Shown: positions 45,198-55,598 of the stretch, piece by piece | Numbering within the stretch: the stretch's first letter is position 1 | How the letters are laid out: every line of letters starts with the position of its first letter | Program-made: the position numbers and the translations under genes | Notes under the pieces: generated by a model | Told to the model about the DNA's origin: nothing | Database searches by the model: none | The model's input: only the letters and a program-made list of their open reading frames with translations | Source of the DNA: Endothia cerciana | Lineage: Eukaryota; Ascomycota; Sordariomycetes; Diaporthales; Cryphonectriaceae | NCBI GenBank assembly: GCA_026119935.1 | Contig: JALRMH010000034.1 | Coordinates: 186,001 to 250,000 of the forward strand | DNA: 64,000 nucleotides | Direction: 5' to 3'

Positions 45198-46615
45198 TCA
45201 AGTCAGAGTGGGAACAGTCCAGCCCCCATCCCACTGGCTCATGTTGACCTGGCTAGAGCTGACTTGGATGTTCCCTGGGGCCGTAGCGCTCTTGAGCAAG
45301 AAGTAGTTGATGTAGGTGTCCAAGTCCGTAGTCTGTGCACTGGGGAACGCGCAGTGGGCATGGTTGCCCACGAGCGAGAAACCAAAGTTGTCGGGAACGC
45401 CATACGCCTTATAGACCACCCTACCGGCCTCCATGCACCCCGTCGTGGAGACGGGGCCCAGCCAGTCGATATCGTTCTCGATGACGAACAGGCCCCGGGG
45501 CACGATCATTGCCGCGAGCATGTGGTGGTCCTCGGGGATGGTCGAGGTGTTGTGGACGTAGGCGTTGAAGCGCGGCGAGAACCAAGCATTTTCTTGCACG
45601 ATCTCCCCGGCGGTCTGGATGTTGGCGCCCGCTGCTAGCTGGGAGTCGCTGATGCGCCAGCACTAGGAGTATATAGTGGTCAGCAAGGGACAAGAAAGGC
45701 CATCGTGCGGAGGCCATGGCATATCTCCCCTCGGGAAATATCATGTCGGGGTGGGGGGGGGGGGGGGAGGCGGTTGGAAGGTGTTCAGCCCCGCGAGCTA
45801 CACACCGCTGCACCTCCAGATCCACTCTCCTGCGGTACAGTCAAGGCGATTCGGTTGACAAATGCCCCGACGATAAAAGCACCCTTGCCATTACGCGAGC
45901 AGCCGGTCACACCAAGACGGGTCGTGTCAATGCCGGACGTGGCGTTGAGTTGTTCCAAGGCCTATGCTCAACTTGTCAGAGGATTAGGGTCAACTGGGCA
46001 GCCTGGTCAGGCGCAGGAAATACCTACATCAACGAGCCTATCAACGCCCCACGCCCACGCCGTCAAGGCACCAGCGCTGTGGTTGGCACCGAAGAGCGTG
46101 AAGAACTTGCCGACCCCGTGAGAAGCAGAGGAGTCCTGTGCAGCGAAGTCATCGTTGTTGAAATTGATCGTGGCAATCCCCGCCGGGATGGGGATAGAGG
46201 AGCCACCGATGGTGATAAATGCAGGAAACGGCCCATTTCCGGCAGGTTTAGAGACGGAGGCGGTATAGCTGACGGACTGGCTGCCCACGGTGACGGCCAC
46301 GGTCAGGGTGTTGCCGGAGAGCGTCCCCTTGACGGAGTCAGCGGGGCCAGGGTAGTCGCCCAGCTCGTACTGTTGGAAGATCTTGCTGATCTCCTGCGCA
46401 CGGCAGTCGAAGTCGGCCTTGGTGGTGATGTTCGCGCCGGCCGCCGTAACGAACGGATTGGGCAGACCGGCGACGTTCACCGTCGGATAGCTCGAGGCGA
46501 CGCTGCATGTCGCGCTCGACGACTGTCGCGGCACGAGCTCGACATTGTCGGGTGCTGGCAGGGCCAGGGAGGCACCTGCGAGGAAGAGCGACGACCAGAC
46601 TGCCGTGGGGAACAT
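45198..46615 (-). CDS. 4-O-methyl-glucuronoyl methylesterase (carbohydrate esterase family 15)
   Basis: Three exons, 46615-46028, 45961-45806 and 45662-45198, each a multiple of three, give 402 residues. A signal peptide (MFPTAVWSSLFLAGASLALP) is followed by a short Gln/Ser linker and the CE15 alpha/beta-hydrolase domain. The nucleophile is Ser218 in GCSRNGKGA, the acid is Glu241 (PQESGSGG), and the catalytic His is 349 or 351 (GNHAHC). Splicing restores LVD/ALEQLN and GSGGAA/CWRISDS. The enzyme is secreted and cleaves ester bonds between lignin alcohols and the 4-O-methyl-glucuronic acid side chains of glucuronoxylan, so it points to growth on plant cell walls. There is no carbohydrate-binding module before or after the domain, unlike the Cip2-type enzymes that carry CBM1. 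A TATA-like element lies about 115 bases upstream. Confidence 0.93.
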
Positions 46616-46726
46616 GGTTGGGAAGCTGCACAGGACAAAGGCTCTGGGATCTCTGGAAAGGCGCTCGACGTTGGCAGCTTTCGCAATCTTTGTTGCCGCC
46701 GGGGACAGCAAGGCGCCCATACGCAC

Positions 46727-46734
46727 ATTTTATA
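46727..46734 (-). promoter_or_regulatory. TATA-like element of the glucuronoyl esterase gene
   Basis: TATAAAAT on the minus strand lies about 115 bases before the start codon at 46615. The support is spacing and consensus only. Confidence 0.45.
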
Positions 46735-47483
46735 CGTTCGGCAAGGGACTGACCTTCTTCTCGGTTGATATAAATAAATTCCCGCTACCCGAGCACGTCC
46801 CAGCCGGCCATGATGATCTATTAAGGTGCACATGAAGGCAGTCCTTTTACCATCCAGTGAAAACCTCGACTAGCAGGAGCGTTCCCTCCGTATAGCATGC
46901 CGGGCCTTCGGATGTAACTGTGATAGAGGGAGGATCTTGTATCCTTGGCTGTTCCTCACACGAGACTGGTAGTCTAGCAATTGCCACAATATATTGTATC
47001 ACTATTCTATGAAAGGGGGCTTCACTGCCCCTCTGTGAGTCTTCATTCTCATCTGCAACGTTAACGCTCAGGCGACCAGATGCTATAACGGATCCCACTG
47101 CTGCCGTGGATAGGGACGATTTGGTTAATTAAGTGCGGATCTGAAGGAGCCCACCAAGCTGTCAAATTAGCCTATTGCCCTTCCCATGGCAGGCCTCTCG
47201 GCGGCGACCTGCCGAGTTTTCGAACACACCTATCGGCTAGCTGACAGCCGTCGACCGGATTGCTCGTACCGAGATCTTCATCAAGGATTCAATGCGGGCA
47301 CGGGGATGGACATGCCGGCTGAAATGCAAGAGCCAGTATACCTTGAAAGTGTATTGCTACCCGGTCGTCCAGCAGCAAAGGCCAAATACCCAGGTACTGG
47401 GGCCTAGGATGATAGGAGTCTCCTCTTCCTCCCCCCCTCCCCCCCCCCCAAAATAGATATAGCCCTGATCAGGCATCTGCAGC
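46735..47483. other. Intergenic
   Basis: No gene is supported between the esterase promoter and the 3' end of the epimerase gene. A poly-C stretch lies at about 47433-47450. Confidence 0.5.
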
Positions 47484-48575
47484 TTAGTTGTCACGTAAAG
47501 TGGCTTGTATATCCTCTAGCAGGCCAGTTTCCCAGGCGTCTCGTGACCTTGTGGGGTTCCAGCCCAGTCTCTTCGCCACGCTTGGGACTGTTCGCGAGTT
47601 ACCTGACAGTCCCAGCTCCAACATGTCCTCATCTGCCTCTTCCAAATATGAAGAGAAAATCTTTAATCCCTCTGCCAAGCTTACATTTTCCACGTGACTG
47701 TCCTCAATTTTGCCCCTCTTGAAACAGGCATCCGCGACGCTCTCTGCGATGTCCATCCACGTGAAGCGGCCACCCACACTGAAAATGATTCCCTTCTTTC
47801 CTGTTGGCAAGTTCGTCCCTTGATTTTCCAATATGTCCAGGACGGTGATCCGGTACAGTGCAGCAAGATCCTCAACATGTACCAGATCCCTGAGACCTTT
47901 CCCATCTCCTAGGACTACAGCACGCCCATGTTCCAGAACACTCCGGACGTACGACGGAATCTGGATGCTCGCCTTGTTAAAAAGTCCTGTCCCGACTCCA
48001 TAGATGGTAGGCGGCATCATGATCACCGTCTGGACACCGAGCTCCAGCCCCTTCTCCACAACACCCATCTCTGTGCTCCGTTGAATGTACGAGTATACCT
48101 CCTCACGCTTCTTCTCATACCCGTAGATATCATCCTTTTCGTCATCAAATTCCCGGTCTGCATTATCCTCCACCCACTTCCCTGAGATGGCCTGCTCAGT
48201 GAGATTGGATGTCCCAGATGTGTGGATCATCCACACGTCCCTTCCTGTAGCGGCTTTGCGCTGCGCAAGACCGCGAAGCAGTGCTGCTGCTGAGGCGGCA
48301 TGGTAGCCGATCCCAGCATTGATGACGATGTCATGCTCTGAGGCGGCTGCGGTCGTGACTTCGAGGTCGTCTAAATCCTTGTAGATGATGGGCCGCACGC
48401 GCATGCCGTAGGTGGATGAGAGGACTGCGCCGCGCTCCGTTCCGCGGATAAGGCAGGTAATGATGGCCGTCTCCAGCGTCGGGGCGGCGGGATGGACCAG
48501 ATTTGTGAGGACCGTCCCGCCGATATAGCCTGTCGCCCCTGTCAAAAGAATTTTGGGTGGTGAGGGGGAAGCCAT
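47484..48575 (-). CDS. NAD-dependent epimerase/dehydratase-like protein (atypical SDR)
   Basis: A single exon gives 363 residues. The first ATG is at 48575; the frame is open further upstream only from a GTG. A Rossmann nucleotide-binding motif GATGYIGG (residues 13-20) follows the first strand, and Tyr151-x3-Lys155 (YGYEK) fits the SDR catalytic pair. Other conserved pieces are MIHTSGTS, VIMMPPTIYGVG and GLRDLVHVEDLAALY. These place it in the extended/atypical SDR group annotated in fungi as nucleoside-diphosphate-sugar epimerase-like; relatives include dihydroflavonol reductases. The substrate cannot be inferred. It is cytosolic, with no membrane or signal segment. The frame is intact. Confidence 0.9.
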   Translation of the reverse strand: MASPSPPKILLTGATGYIGGTVLTNLVHPAAPTLETAIITCLIRGTERGAVLSSTYGMRVRPIIYKDLDDLEVTTAAASEHDIVINAGIGYHAASAAALLRGLAQRKAATGRDVWMIHTSGTSNLTEQAISGKWVEDNADREFDDEKDDIYGYEKKREEVYSYIQRSTEMGVVEKGLELGVQTVIMMPPTIYGVGTGLFNKASIQIPSYVRSVLEHGRAVVLGDGKGLRDLVHVEDLAALYRITVLDILENQGTNLPTGKKGIIFSVGGRFTWMDIAESVADACFKRGKIEDSHVENVSLAEGLKIFSSYLEEADEDMLELGLSGNSRTVPSVAKRLGWNPTRSRDAWETGLLEDIQATLRDN

Positions 48576-50147
48576 AATGGAATTGACCAAGAAGCTCCGA
48601 TAGCAATAACGTGGTGCAGACACGACCCCTGAACGTGGCCAAGCCGGAATGCTATCAGACGGACTCTGCCCTGATATATAGCAGTGTGTCCTTTATTTGT
48701 TGGCTCTTGGAAGCTTGGAGCTTCTTCGCTGAGATGTGCTCTTCCTCGGACATAACAATAGGCGTTACGATGCGGCCGCACACCTTTAGTTCTCCGCTAT
48801 CTCCTAAAACGGGATTAAGTCCTCGTGTGTAGAATAGACAACATATGAGCATAAGCAACTGTTCTCGAAAGGGAACATGCGGGTACTACAAACTACTAGA
48901 AGTCTCTGCTCGGAGCGTGAATATAAAGCAACGGGCTCAGAAATAGAGCAGCCCGCAGGCTTCCGGAGGCCTTCAGAGCAGCAGTTCGTCTTGGGATGGT
49001 TCGGGCACCAAAGAAGCAGAGGTTGGTGTCGATAGAGCAAGAGCCGAAAAGGAGAGCCCAATGCACCTAAAGATGAGATAGATGTTGGGAAGCAGTCGAA
49101 TATTCCAAGCTACCTTTGGACAAGTGACGCCCAACCGTCATAGGCTTTCACGTGTCCCACTTATCCGAACAGCGCGGAGAGAAGAAGTGGCTATGCCTCA
49201 CTGTAATGAGACGTGCCTAAACAGCGAATGAGAAAGTTCATAGGGCAGCCCGTATACAGGAGGGGATACGACGGCCTTCTTAAATTACATCGAGAGAAGT
49301 CTCAGACGCTCGAAATCCTGCCATATCATGACCCGTAGGCTCATATCGGGAGAGCATTCGATATCGCACCTGAAGAATCGGCTGGAAATGCCAATAGCTT
49401 GAGGGGACAAACAAGTCAATACGACGTCTCAACAAAGACATTGGTCAAAGTGGCAGGCATATATTCTCGTCTCTCCCAGCAGTGCTTTCCTGTAGACACT
49501 TGTCACTCACTTCTTCCCTGCCTCTGTCGCGCAGCAGCAGCATAGGAGTGACAGCGGCCAACAGATGATAGCCACCAAGACACCACAGCGAAGCCGATCT
49601 TTGGGCCTGGTACAAGAACATTCCAGTCAGTGCTCGCCCGGTGTATGGATCACCACGTCAACGTCGGTGGGCTTGATGTTATGCATATCCACACTTTTAA
49701 AGTGGCACGGGTTGTTCACTCCTGGGCCACATTGTATACACACCGGAAAGGGGAGGCCCGTGCCGCAGTCAGCCATTTTTTGAGTTTATTGCCAGATTCA
49801 CGCAGATGGAAAGCTTCCGACCATGGTATTACTTGAGAGATCTGAAGAGTTCAAACCGAATGTCTGAGCCCCCTAGTCTGGTTGACAAGCTTCCGGGACT
49901 TGACTTCACGACACTCACCAACGGCCGGCCGGCCGTGTTAGTCGCAGGTCCTACTGTCGGCCACTACCGTTCACTGGAGGCGTGGCTCGGTGAAAGATGA
50001 TGCGGGCAAGGCAGCATACTTGAGCATTGAATCGCCGCTGGACTGCTGTGCGGAAGGCTGTTTGACTACCAATCACGGAATATACGATAGATTCGTAACG
50101 TTGCCAGCCCGACGCGCGAGGGCCCATCTCAGACGCGCATGGCCCTG
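48576..50147. other. Intergenic
   Basis: Short frames here lack ATG starts or motifs. The region between two minus-strand genes contains the epimerase promoter and the 3' flank of the membrane protein. Nothing else is supported. Confidence 0.5.
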
Positions 50148-51748
50148 CTAGCTTCGACTCTTCTTCTTCTTCTGCAATTTGTTCCTCCCACCACTGGTCT
50201 GAGAATCCAATGATGACTGCGCACTAGCTGCAGAGCTGGCAGGCTCACTTCTCGGCACGGCGTCGTACTGCTGCTGGTCCGAGACCCTAAAGGTGCCAGC
50301 TGGGAGAACCTCGAAGTTCGCATTGACCTTCCTCCTGGATGTGTTGGCGTATCTGTACATATCAGTCAGTGGATATTCGTCAAGATATGGTTAAGAGGGC
50401 GCCTTGGGTCGTCAAGAAGCCATGGGACGTACACCTCGCCAAAGCCAGAGGTCGGACTCGGCGCCGTAGCAGCCGTCCTTGGCTTCTGTTGTTGCTGGGT
50501 GCCAGGCTGAGTTTGTGTTTTCACCACCGGCGCACTTCGGCTACTATTGGGAGGGTACCGCTGAGGTGGAGCGGCCGATGAGGGATCCCCACGCGCAGCA
50601 CCGACGACACGGTCGAGGCTGGTTCTGCGCTCGGACGATTTGCGACGACTTGTATTCCGCTGGAGAGAGCTTGAACGCCTCGGCACGCTATAGGGCTGGG
50701 TCTGCGCCACGGGCTCGCCCTCGCGCGATGTCCCCGTCTCCTGCGCGGTTGCTTGCGATGGGGGCGGAGACTCCTGAGGTACTTCGACACTGGTCACGAA
50801 CGATTCTGCCGATGAGTCTGGAGTGTCCTTCGAGGCTTGGTGCCTGGCGTCGCGGCCTAGTTGCGCCGCAAAGGATTGATCAGAGAAAGCCCGTTCAACC
50901 CGGTCCTGGACTGGAGCATGTGACACCTGTGCCTGAGTTGCTCCGTGGGCACTGAGTAGACTGTTGACTCGCTGTCGGGTTGCATGACTTTGGGCTTGGG
51001 GCGCAGCCAAGGGTGTTGTCGTTGCTGGGCTGTCCGGGCCAGGATAAAAGCGCCGTGGCTTCTTTGCTTGGGCTCCTTTATGGAACTCCCTGGCGTCCAA
51101 TCTCCTGCCTTCCTGGTGTTGTCTTTTAGCCTGCTCTCGCCATGTGTCCGACGATGTCATCTTCCTAAGGCCTCTTTGGATCCTGCCCAAGGTGCTCACA
51201 TGACCAGGGTGGCTAGTGTTGTGTTGAGCTTGTCCGCCGTGGTTGTTCTCTGCTGTGGACTTGTGCCTACCAGCCCAATTCCCCGACTGACGCTCCTCCT
51301 CCAGCAAGGACAGATTCTCAAGCTTCTCCTGAGTTTGTTGTGAAGGCTCCACAATTTCTCTCCTAGAGATCTTGGTGGACCGCCTCGACCCTCTTGACCC
51401 TCTTCTCGCCTTCTTGTTGTGACTACCAAGCTCGCCCATCTCGACGAGTGAGGTTGGCGGAGGCTTAATCTTCCTCCTGGAGCTCCACTTCCTGTCAGGC
51501 GGCCTGGATGCCATGGAGGCCATCCTCGCAACCCAGATTCCCTCAACCTCAACACCACCCTCGAGGGCCTTGACCCCGAATGGGATCTCGCTGCCGAGTC
51601 GCGACCTGCCGTTGGCCGACAGTCCAGATCTGCGCATCTGCACGATGCGTGCTTGCTTTTCGGTGTCGAGCTGCTCGAGCTTTCGCATGTGGCGGTTCGC
51701 CACCCACAACTTGATGAGGCCGATGCAAAAGACGGTAACGATGCCCAT
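50148..51748 (-). CDS. Uncharacterised membrane-anchored, disordered basic protein
   Basis: Two exons, 51748-50433 and 50352-50148, give 506 residues. A GTACGT donor joins GAGGT to ATACGCC in phase (GFGEVYANTSRRK). The first 17 residues (MGIVTVFCIGLIKLWVA) form one membrane segment, followed by a charged helix (NRHMRKLEQLDTEKQARIVQMRRSG) likely to be a short coiled coil. The remaining 430 residues are Ser/Gln/Arg/Pro-rich and disordered, with RS/SR-type motifs (RRSSSLQRNTSRRKSSERRTS) that look like basophilic kinase sites. The tail is LQKKKKSRS. I recognise no domain. Signal-anchor topology with a cytosolic tail is likely, since positive residues follow the membrane segment. An earlier ATG near 51804 is out of frame. 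The function is unknown. Confidence 0.75.
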
Positions 51749-53376
51749 CGCGAGAACCTGAGCCCACGAAATCAGCCGCCGCCCTCCTCAACACAGCAAA
51801 CCATGGGGGGGGGGGGGGAGGTCAATCCGCGCCGATCGGACATCTACCTCTCGATCGACTAGAGCGACGACCGCCAAAACAGCACACCGCTCCTAAAGCA
51901 CCCCTCGTCTAAAACAACAGAGGCTCGTCTCATAGATTGCCCTCATGTCTGCCTATCCAGCACTGGTTTCTACGCCTGACCTGAGTACTGCATCACCGTC
52001 CAGCTCATCGCGGCCCCAATGCGGCGAAGGTGGTACGTGCACCTTCCTTTTCCCCCTACATCAAAGAACGACCACTGATCGTCCTCTGCTCATCTGGGTG
52101 TCTCTTTGCTTCCGCGAGGGTTTTCAAGAATCCGGGAAGACACTTACAAACGTCATCTCCTCCCACAACTGCCATGATGTGAAGAACGTGCCGTTTGCCA
52201 TGGCTTCCTTATGATGAACGATGGCGGATTGAGACGGACACTCGCAGCTTGGGGTCGCAATCACCCGTCACAAGACTGTGAAGTACATCCACGTGTGTGA
52301 GTATCACAAACTCGTGGGTGTGCGAAGGGAAACGAAGTGGATGTCGGGATGGGGAATCTTGTTCCTGCAGCACGAAAGCGAGACAGCCCCCGTGGAATGG
52401 ATCCGGAGGCGAGATCTGCCGTCACAATCCGGTTTGCCGGTGAACCTGCAGCCGACCCCCAGCACCTGCAGATACGACAGCAAATGGGAACGGCGCAACC
52501 GCTGCTCCGGGTGCAGTGAATACGGGGGGTCGACAACGAACGAAAAGGGAAGAAAAAGCGAGATCTTTCCCGAAGTCGGCGACTTGGAAGAAAAGCCACC
52601 GACGAAAAGAGGAAAAGCAAGTGGCTGCAGAGCCTAACAATTGGGTTGGGCTGTGAGACAGGGTCACGGGTATCGACAGGAGGTGCAGGTCGAAGGGAGG
52701 AAAAAGCAGGGCAAGGTGTGGTGGCACTTTAGCTCACACGAGCCGAGAACAAGCTGACGACCTCAAGCTGCTTCAGCGATCACCGTCTGAAACATTGTAG
52801 CACTTGCTGTGGGCGCGAACTGTGTTCGTGAGCAACAGTGGTGGTCGTTTGATACGTGCGCCCGCAGTCTGCCAAGTTCTCCACTGCATGTTGTCGGCTG
52901 GCAGCAAATCAAGGGACCCAAGTCCAGAAAGAACGAAATAAGCGCCAAGGACGTACATCTGACAGTTCGGGAATCGGCAAATGCTCTCTGCTTCTGCTAT
53001 AGCCCGCTTCAACTCACCCTGGCAGCCTGGCAGGAGGTCTGACCGGTCCGGCTCGACCTCGGACGATTCTCACTATCAATCCCAAAGTGACCGTCCACGC
53101 ACGATAGCAGTCCGCAGAGCCCTCAGAACTTGGACATCTAAATATCCGTCTAGCTTCAAAGTGTATCCTGTAATCAAGATCAACCCGGGCAACACCAGTT
53201 TTATCCACTCAAGGAAGAATTGCACAACTTTTCCGACAGAGACCGATTTTCCCCTTCACCGTGTTCGATACAAAGCAGCCAGCCGCACAGGAGGGCAAGG
53301 GCCCCGGGTATCTTCTCTTTCCTTTTCCAAATGTCACACTACACAAGGTCCGGGGTGTGTATTCGTGTGACGTCGC
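51749..53376. other. Intergenic
   Basis: No gene is supported. A G run of 13 near 51806-51818 lies just upstream of the membrane-protein start and may be in its leader. The rest is the 3' flank of MTD1. Confidence 0.5.
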
Positions 53377-54539
53377 CTAGCCCTCCGTGAAGGCTTCCCT
53401 CCGAGCCTGCTGGTGATCGCTGTCGGTCGGGCGATTGGCAACCAGGCGCTGGAAAACACGTTATCAGCCAAAACAGGAGAGTAACATAAGGGAAGTAAAA
53501 GGGAAGATTTGGTCTCGACACTTACAACCAAGTTTCGCAACAGACATGCGACCGTCACCTTGCCGACAGAGGGGACGTAGATGGAAGCCTTCTCCTTCAC
53601 GGCTGGGCCATCGAAGTTGCGGAACGAGGAGAAGTTGATGCACGTGGCACCATCACGGAGTAGATCCGTGGGCACCTTATAGCTCTCGACCGGCACTCCA
53701 GAGATGACAACGTCGCTAAGAGGCAGGACATCTTTCAGTTCCCACTCCTTCTTATCTTCGACCTGATGGCGATGGTTCTTGATGCCCTGGCCGCGCGTAT
53801 ACAGCTGCACGCCCGTGATATCCACCGAGTACACGTTCGCGCCGTCGTTGGCCAGGAGCGCGGCGAGCGGACGTCCGATGACTTCGGAGCGGTTGATGAC
53901 GGTTATGGTCTTTCCGTACAGCCTGTTGCCCTCTGCGAGAATGGGGTTGTAGATATGCAGGTGCTCGAGGATCTTCAGGATGGCGAGCGGCGTGCAGGGA
54001 AGGATCGACTTCTTGAGATTGGTAGGAGGGTCGAGGTAGCGCACGTTATGGTACATGTTGGACAGGTGCCGGAAACAGAGGCCTTCGACGTCCTTCTCCA
54101 GCGCCACCGTCTCCTTGATGTAGTTGTCCTGGGAGACGTTTTCGGGCCAGATGGGGTAGTATATGATGATGCCGTCGACGTTGCTGTCTTCGTTCGCAAG
54201 GCGCACCTCCTCCTCGAGGCCCTCTTTGTCGACTCGTCGCAAATCGAATGCGAAGCCACTGTTGGTTGCGTATCTGTGTCAGCGACCTCGAGCAGTGGCC
54301 AAACCTATCAACAGCGACCACAGGCCTCAAGTGTACTGAGTGAGCACTTACTTCTCCTCACAAGTCTTCTGCGACCACTCAGCGTACTTTACAGCAGCTG
54401 GGTCATCGTTCGCCAGGAAGGCAGCGAGACGAGGCTTGCTGTTGCCGATGGACTGCAGAGTCTCTTGTACCTCCTCGAGCAGGCGCTTCGCAATTGATTC
54501 TGCAAGTATGACCTTGCAGGTCTTTGGTACCGTAGCCAT
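53377..54539 (-). CDS. MTD1: NAD-dependent methylenetetrahydrofolate dehydrogenase (MTD1)
   Basis: Three exons, 54539-54352, 54273-53526 and 53448-53377, give 335 residues in exact phase. The N-terminal catalytic domain includes AFLANDDPAAVKYAEWSQKT (the region with the catalytic Lys/Tyr of the dehydrogenase fold) and GIIIYYPIWPE. DVEGLCFRHLSNMYHNVRYLDP follows, then SILPCTPLAILKILE. The Rossmann domain has VINRSEVIGRPLAALLANDGANVYSVD, with Asp after the second strand, typical of the NAD-specific enzyme. The end is KASIYVPSVGKVTVACLLRNL plus a short extension. It matches the monofunctional yeast Mtd1 type: cytosolic oxidation of 5,10-methylene-THF to methenyl-THF, feeding one-carbon units to purine synthesis. 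It is divergent from MMS19, with about 1 kb shared upstream. Confidence 0.95.
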
Positions 54540-55598
54540 GATCTTTGGCGGGTTGTGAGCCAGTGGGCCGGGCGCATAGGATAGGGGACTTGGGAGAGTC
54601 CAGTTGACGTGGTGAGGGTGTCTCAATGGGATGGGATATCTGGGCTGATGTGATTCACAAGTTAATGATATGAATTCGACACAGCTGTGTCAGAATCAGA
54701 ATCTGAAGGCCACAAGCCTGCCTCCACCAGTCTCGAGCCTCTGAGAGGCTTTCAATTCCCGATCAAGTGGATTCTCTTACACGAGAATATCTGCGCGGAC
54801 GAGGCTAGGCTGTGAATAGTCCCCGCTTCCAAGCAGGGGCTCTACATGCAATGAGCCACTCGGCTCTGTTGGCCTCCAGCAGTTCTGGTGTATCTTTGTG
54901 ATCTTTGAACTCCGCCTTCAGGGTGCTGGCTTACCTGTTGCGAGAAGTGGGCACTATTCTCCCAAGTGAAGAGATCAGGGGTAAAGGTGTCGCTGAAGGG
55001 ACGGGCCTTAACAGTCGAGGGAAAATACTTCTCATTGACTCAGTGCAGTACCATCCCCGCGCCCGTGGGCATTGGCTCCAAGGAATCTCGAAGGAATTTG
55101 GTACTCTACCCTCACAAGAAACATTTCCCTCAGGACAAGAAGTTGACTCGAGAATACTTTGTGCTTATCGGCTCCGATAACAGGAGCAGACATCTGAAAA
55201 TTGCTGGTCCCCTGGCTGCCCCTCTTACTCGAAGAGTAATAGCGTGACTCTCTAGGGCCTCCAGCTCCAGCATTCCATCACGGGCACTGGACACTGGGAT
55301 CTCACCGCCTACGCTATGAGGACTCGGCAACTCATTCGCGCGCTAAGACATCCCACCTCATCCCACCTTAGGGCGGCAGTATTTTCTCCGTACTTTCGTG
55401 CTCTGTGGACATCACTGTCAACTTTCGAGTCTCGGATCGTAACTCACCAGCACTCGCGACCTTGCTGTTCTCTTTTACATCTGCCACCATTCCTATCAGA
55501 CGAAGATCTTCACCACGATACTTCTCCAGAGTTGTGTGTCGCCATCCTTAGTGGTACTCCCCTCGCGACTCGGCGACCTCGGCGCATCCTACTGCAAG
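54540..55598. other. Divergent intergenic region MTD1/MMS19
   Basis: About 1 kb with no supported gene, presumably holding both promoters. No TATA-like element is convincing. Confidence 0.5.

Noticed and set aside
52261..53042. Overlapping frames between the membrane protein and MTD1
   Set aside because: Starts are mostly non-ATG, both strands are open, and nothing resembles a protein family.
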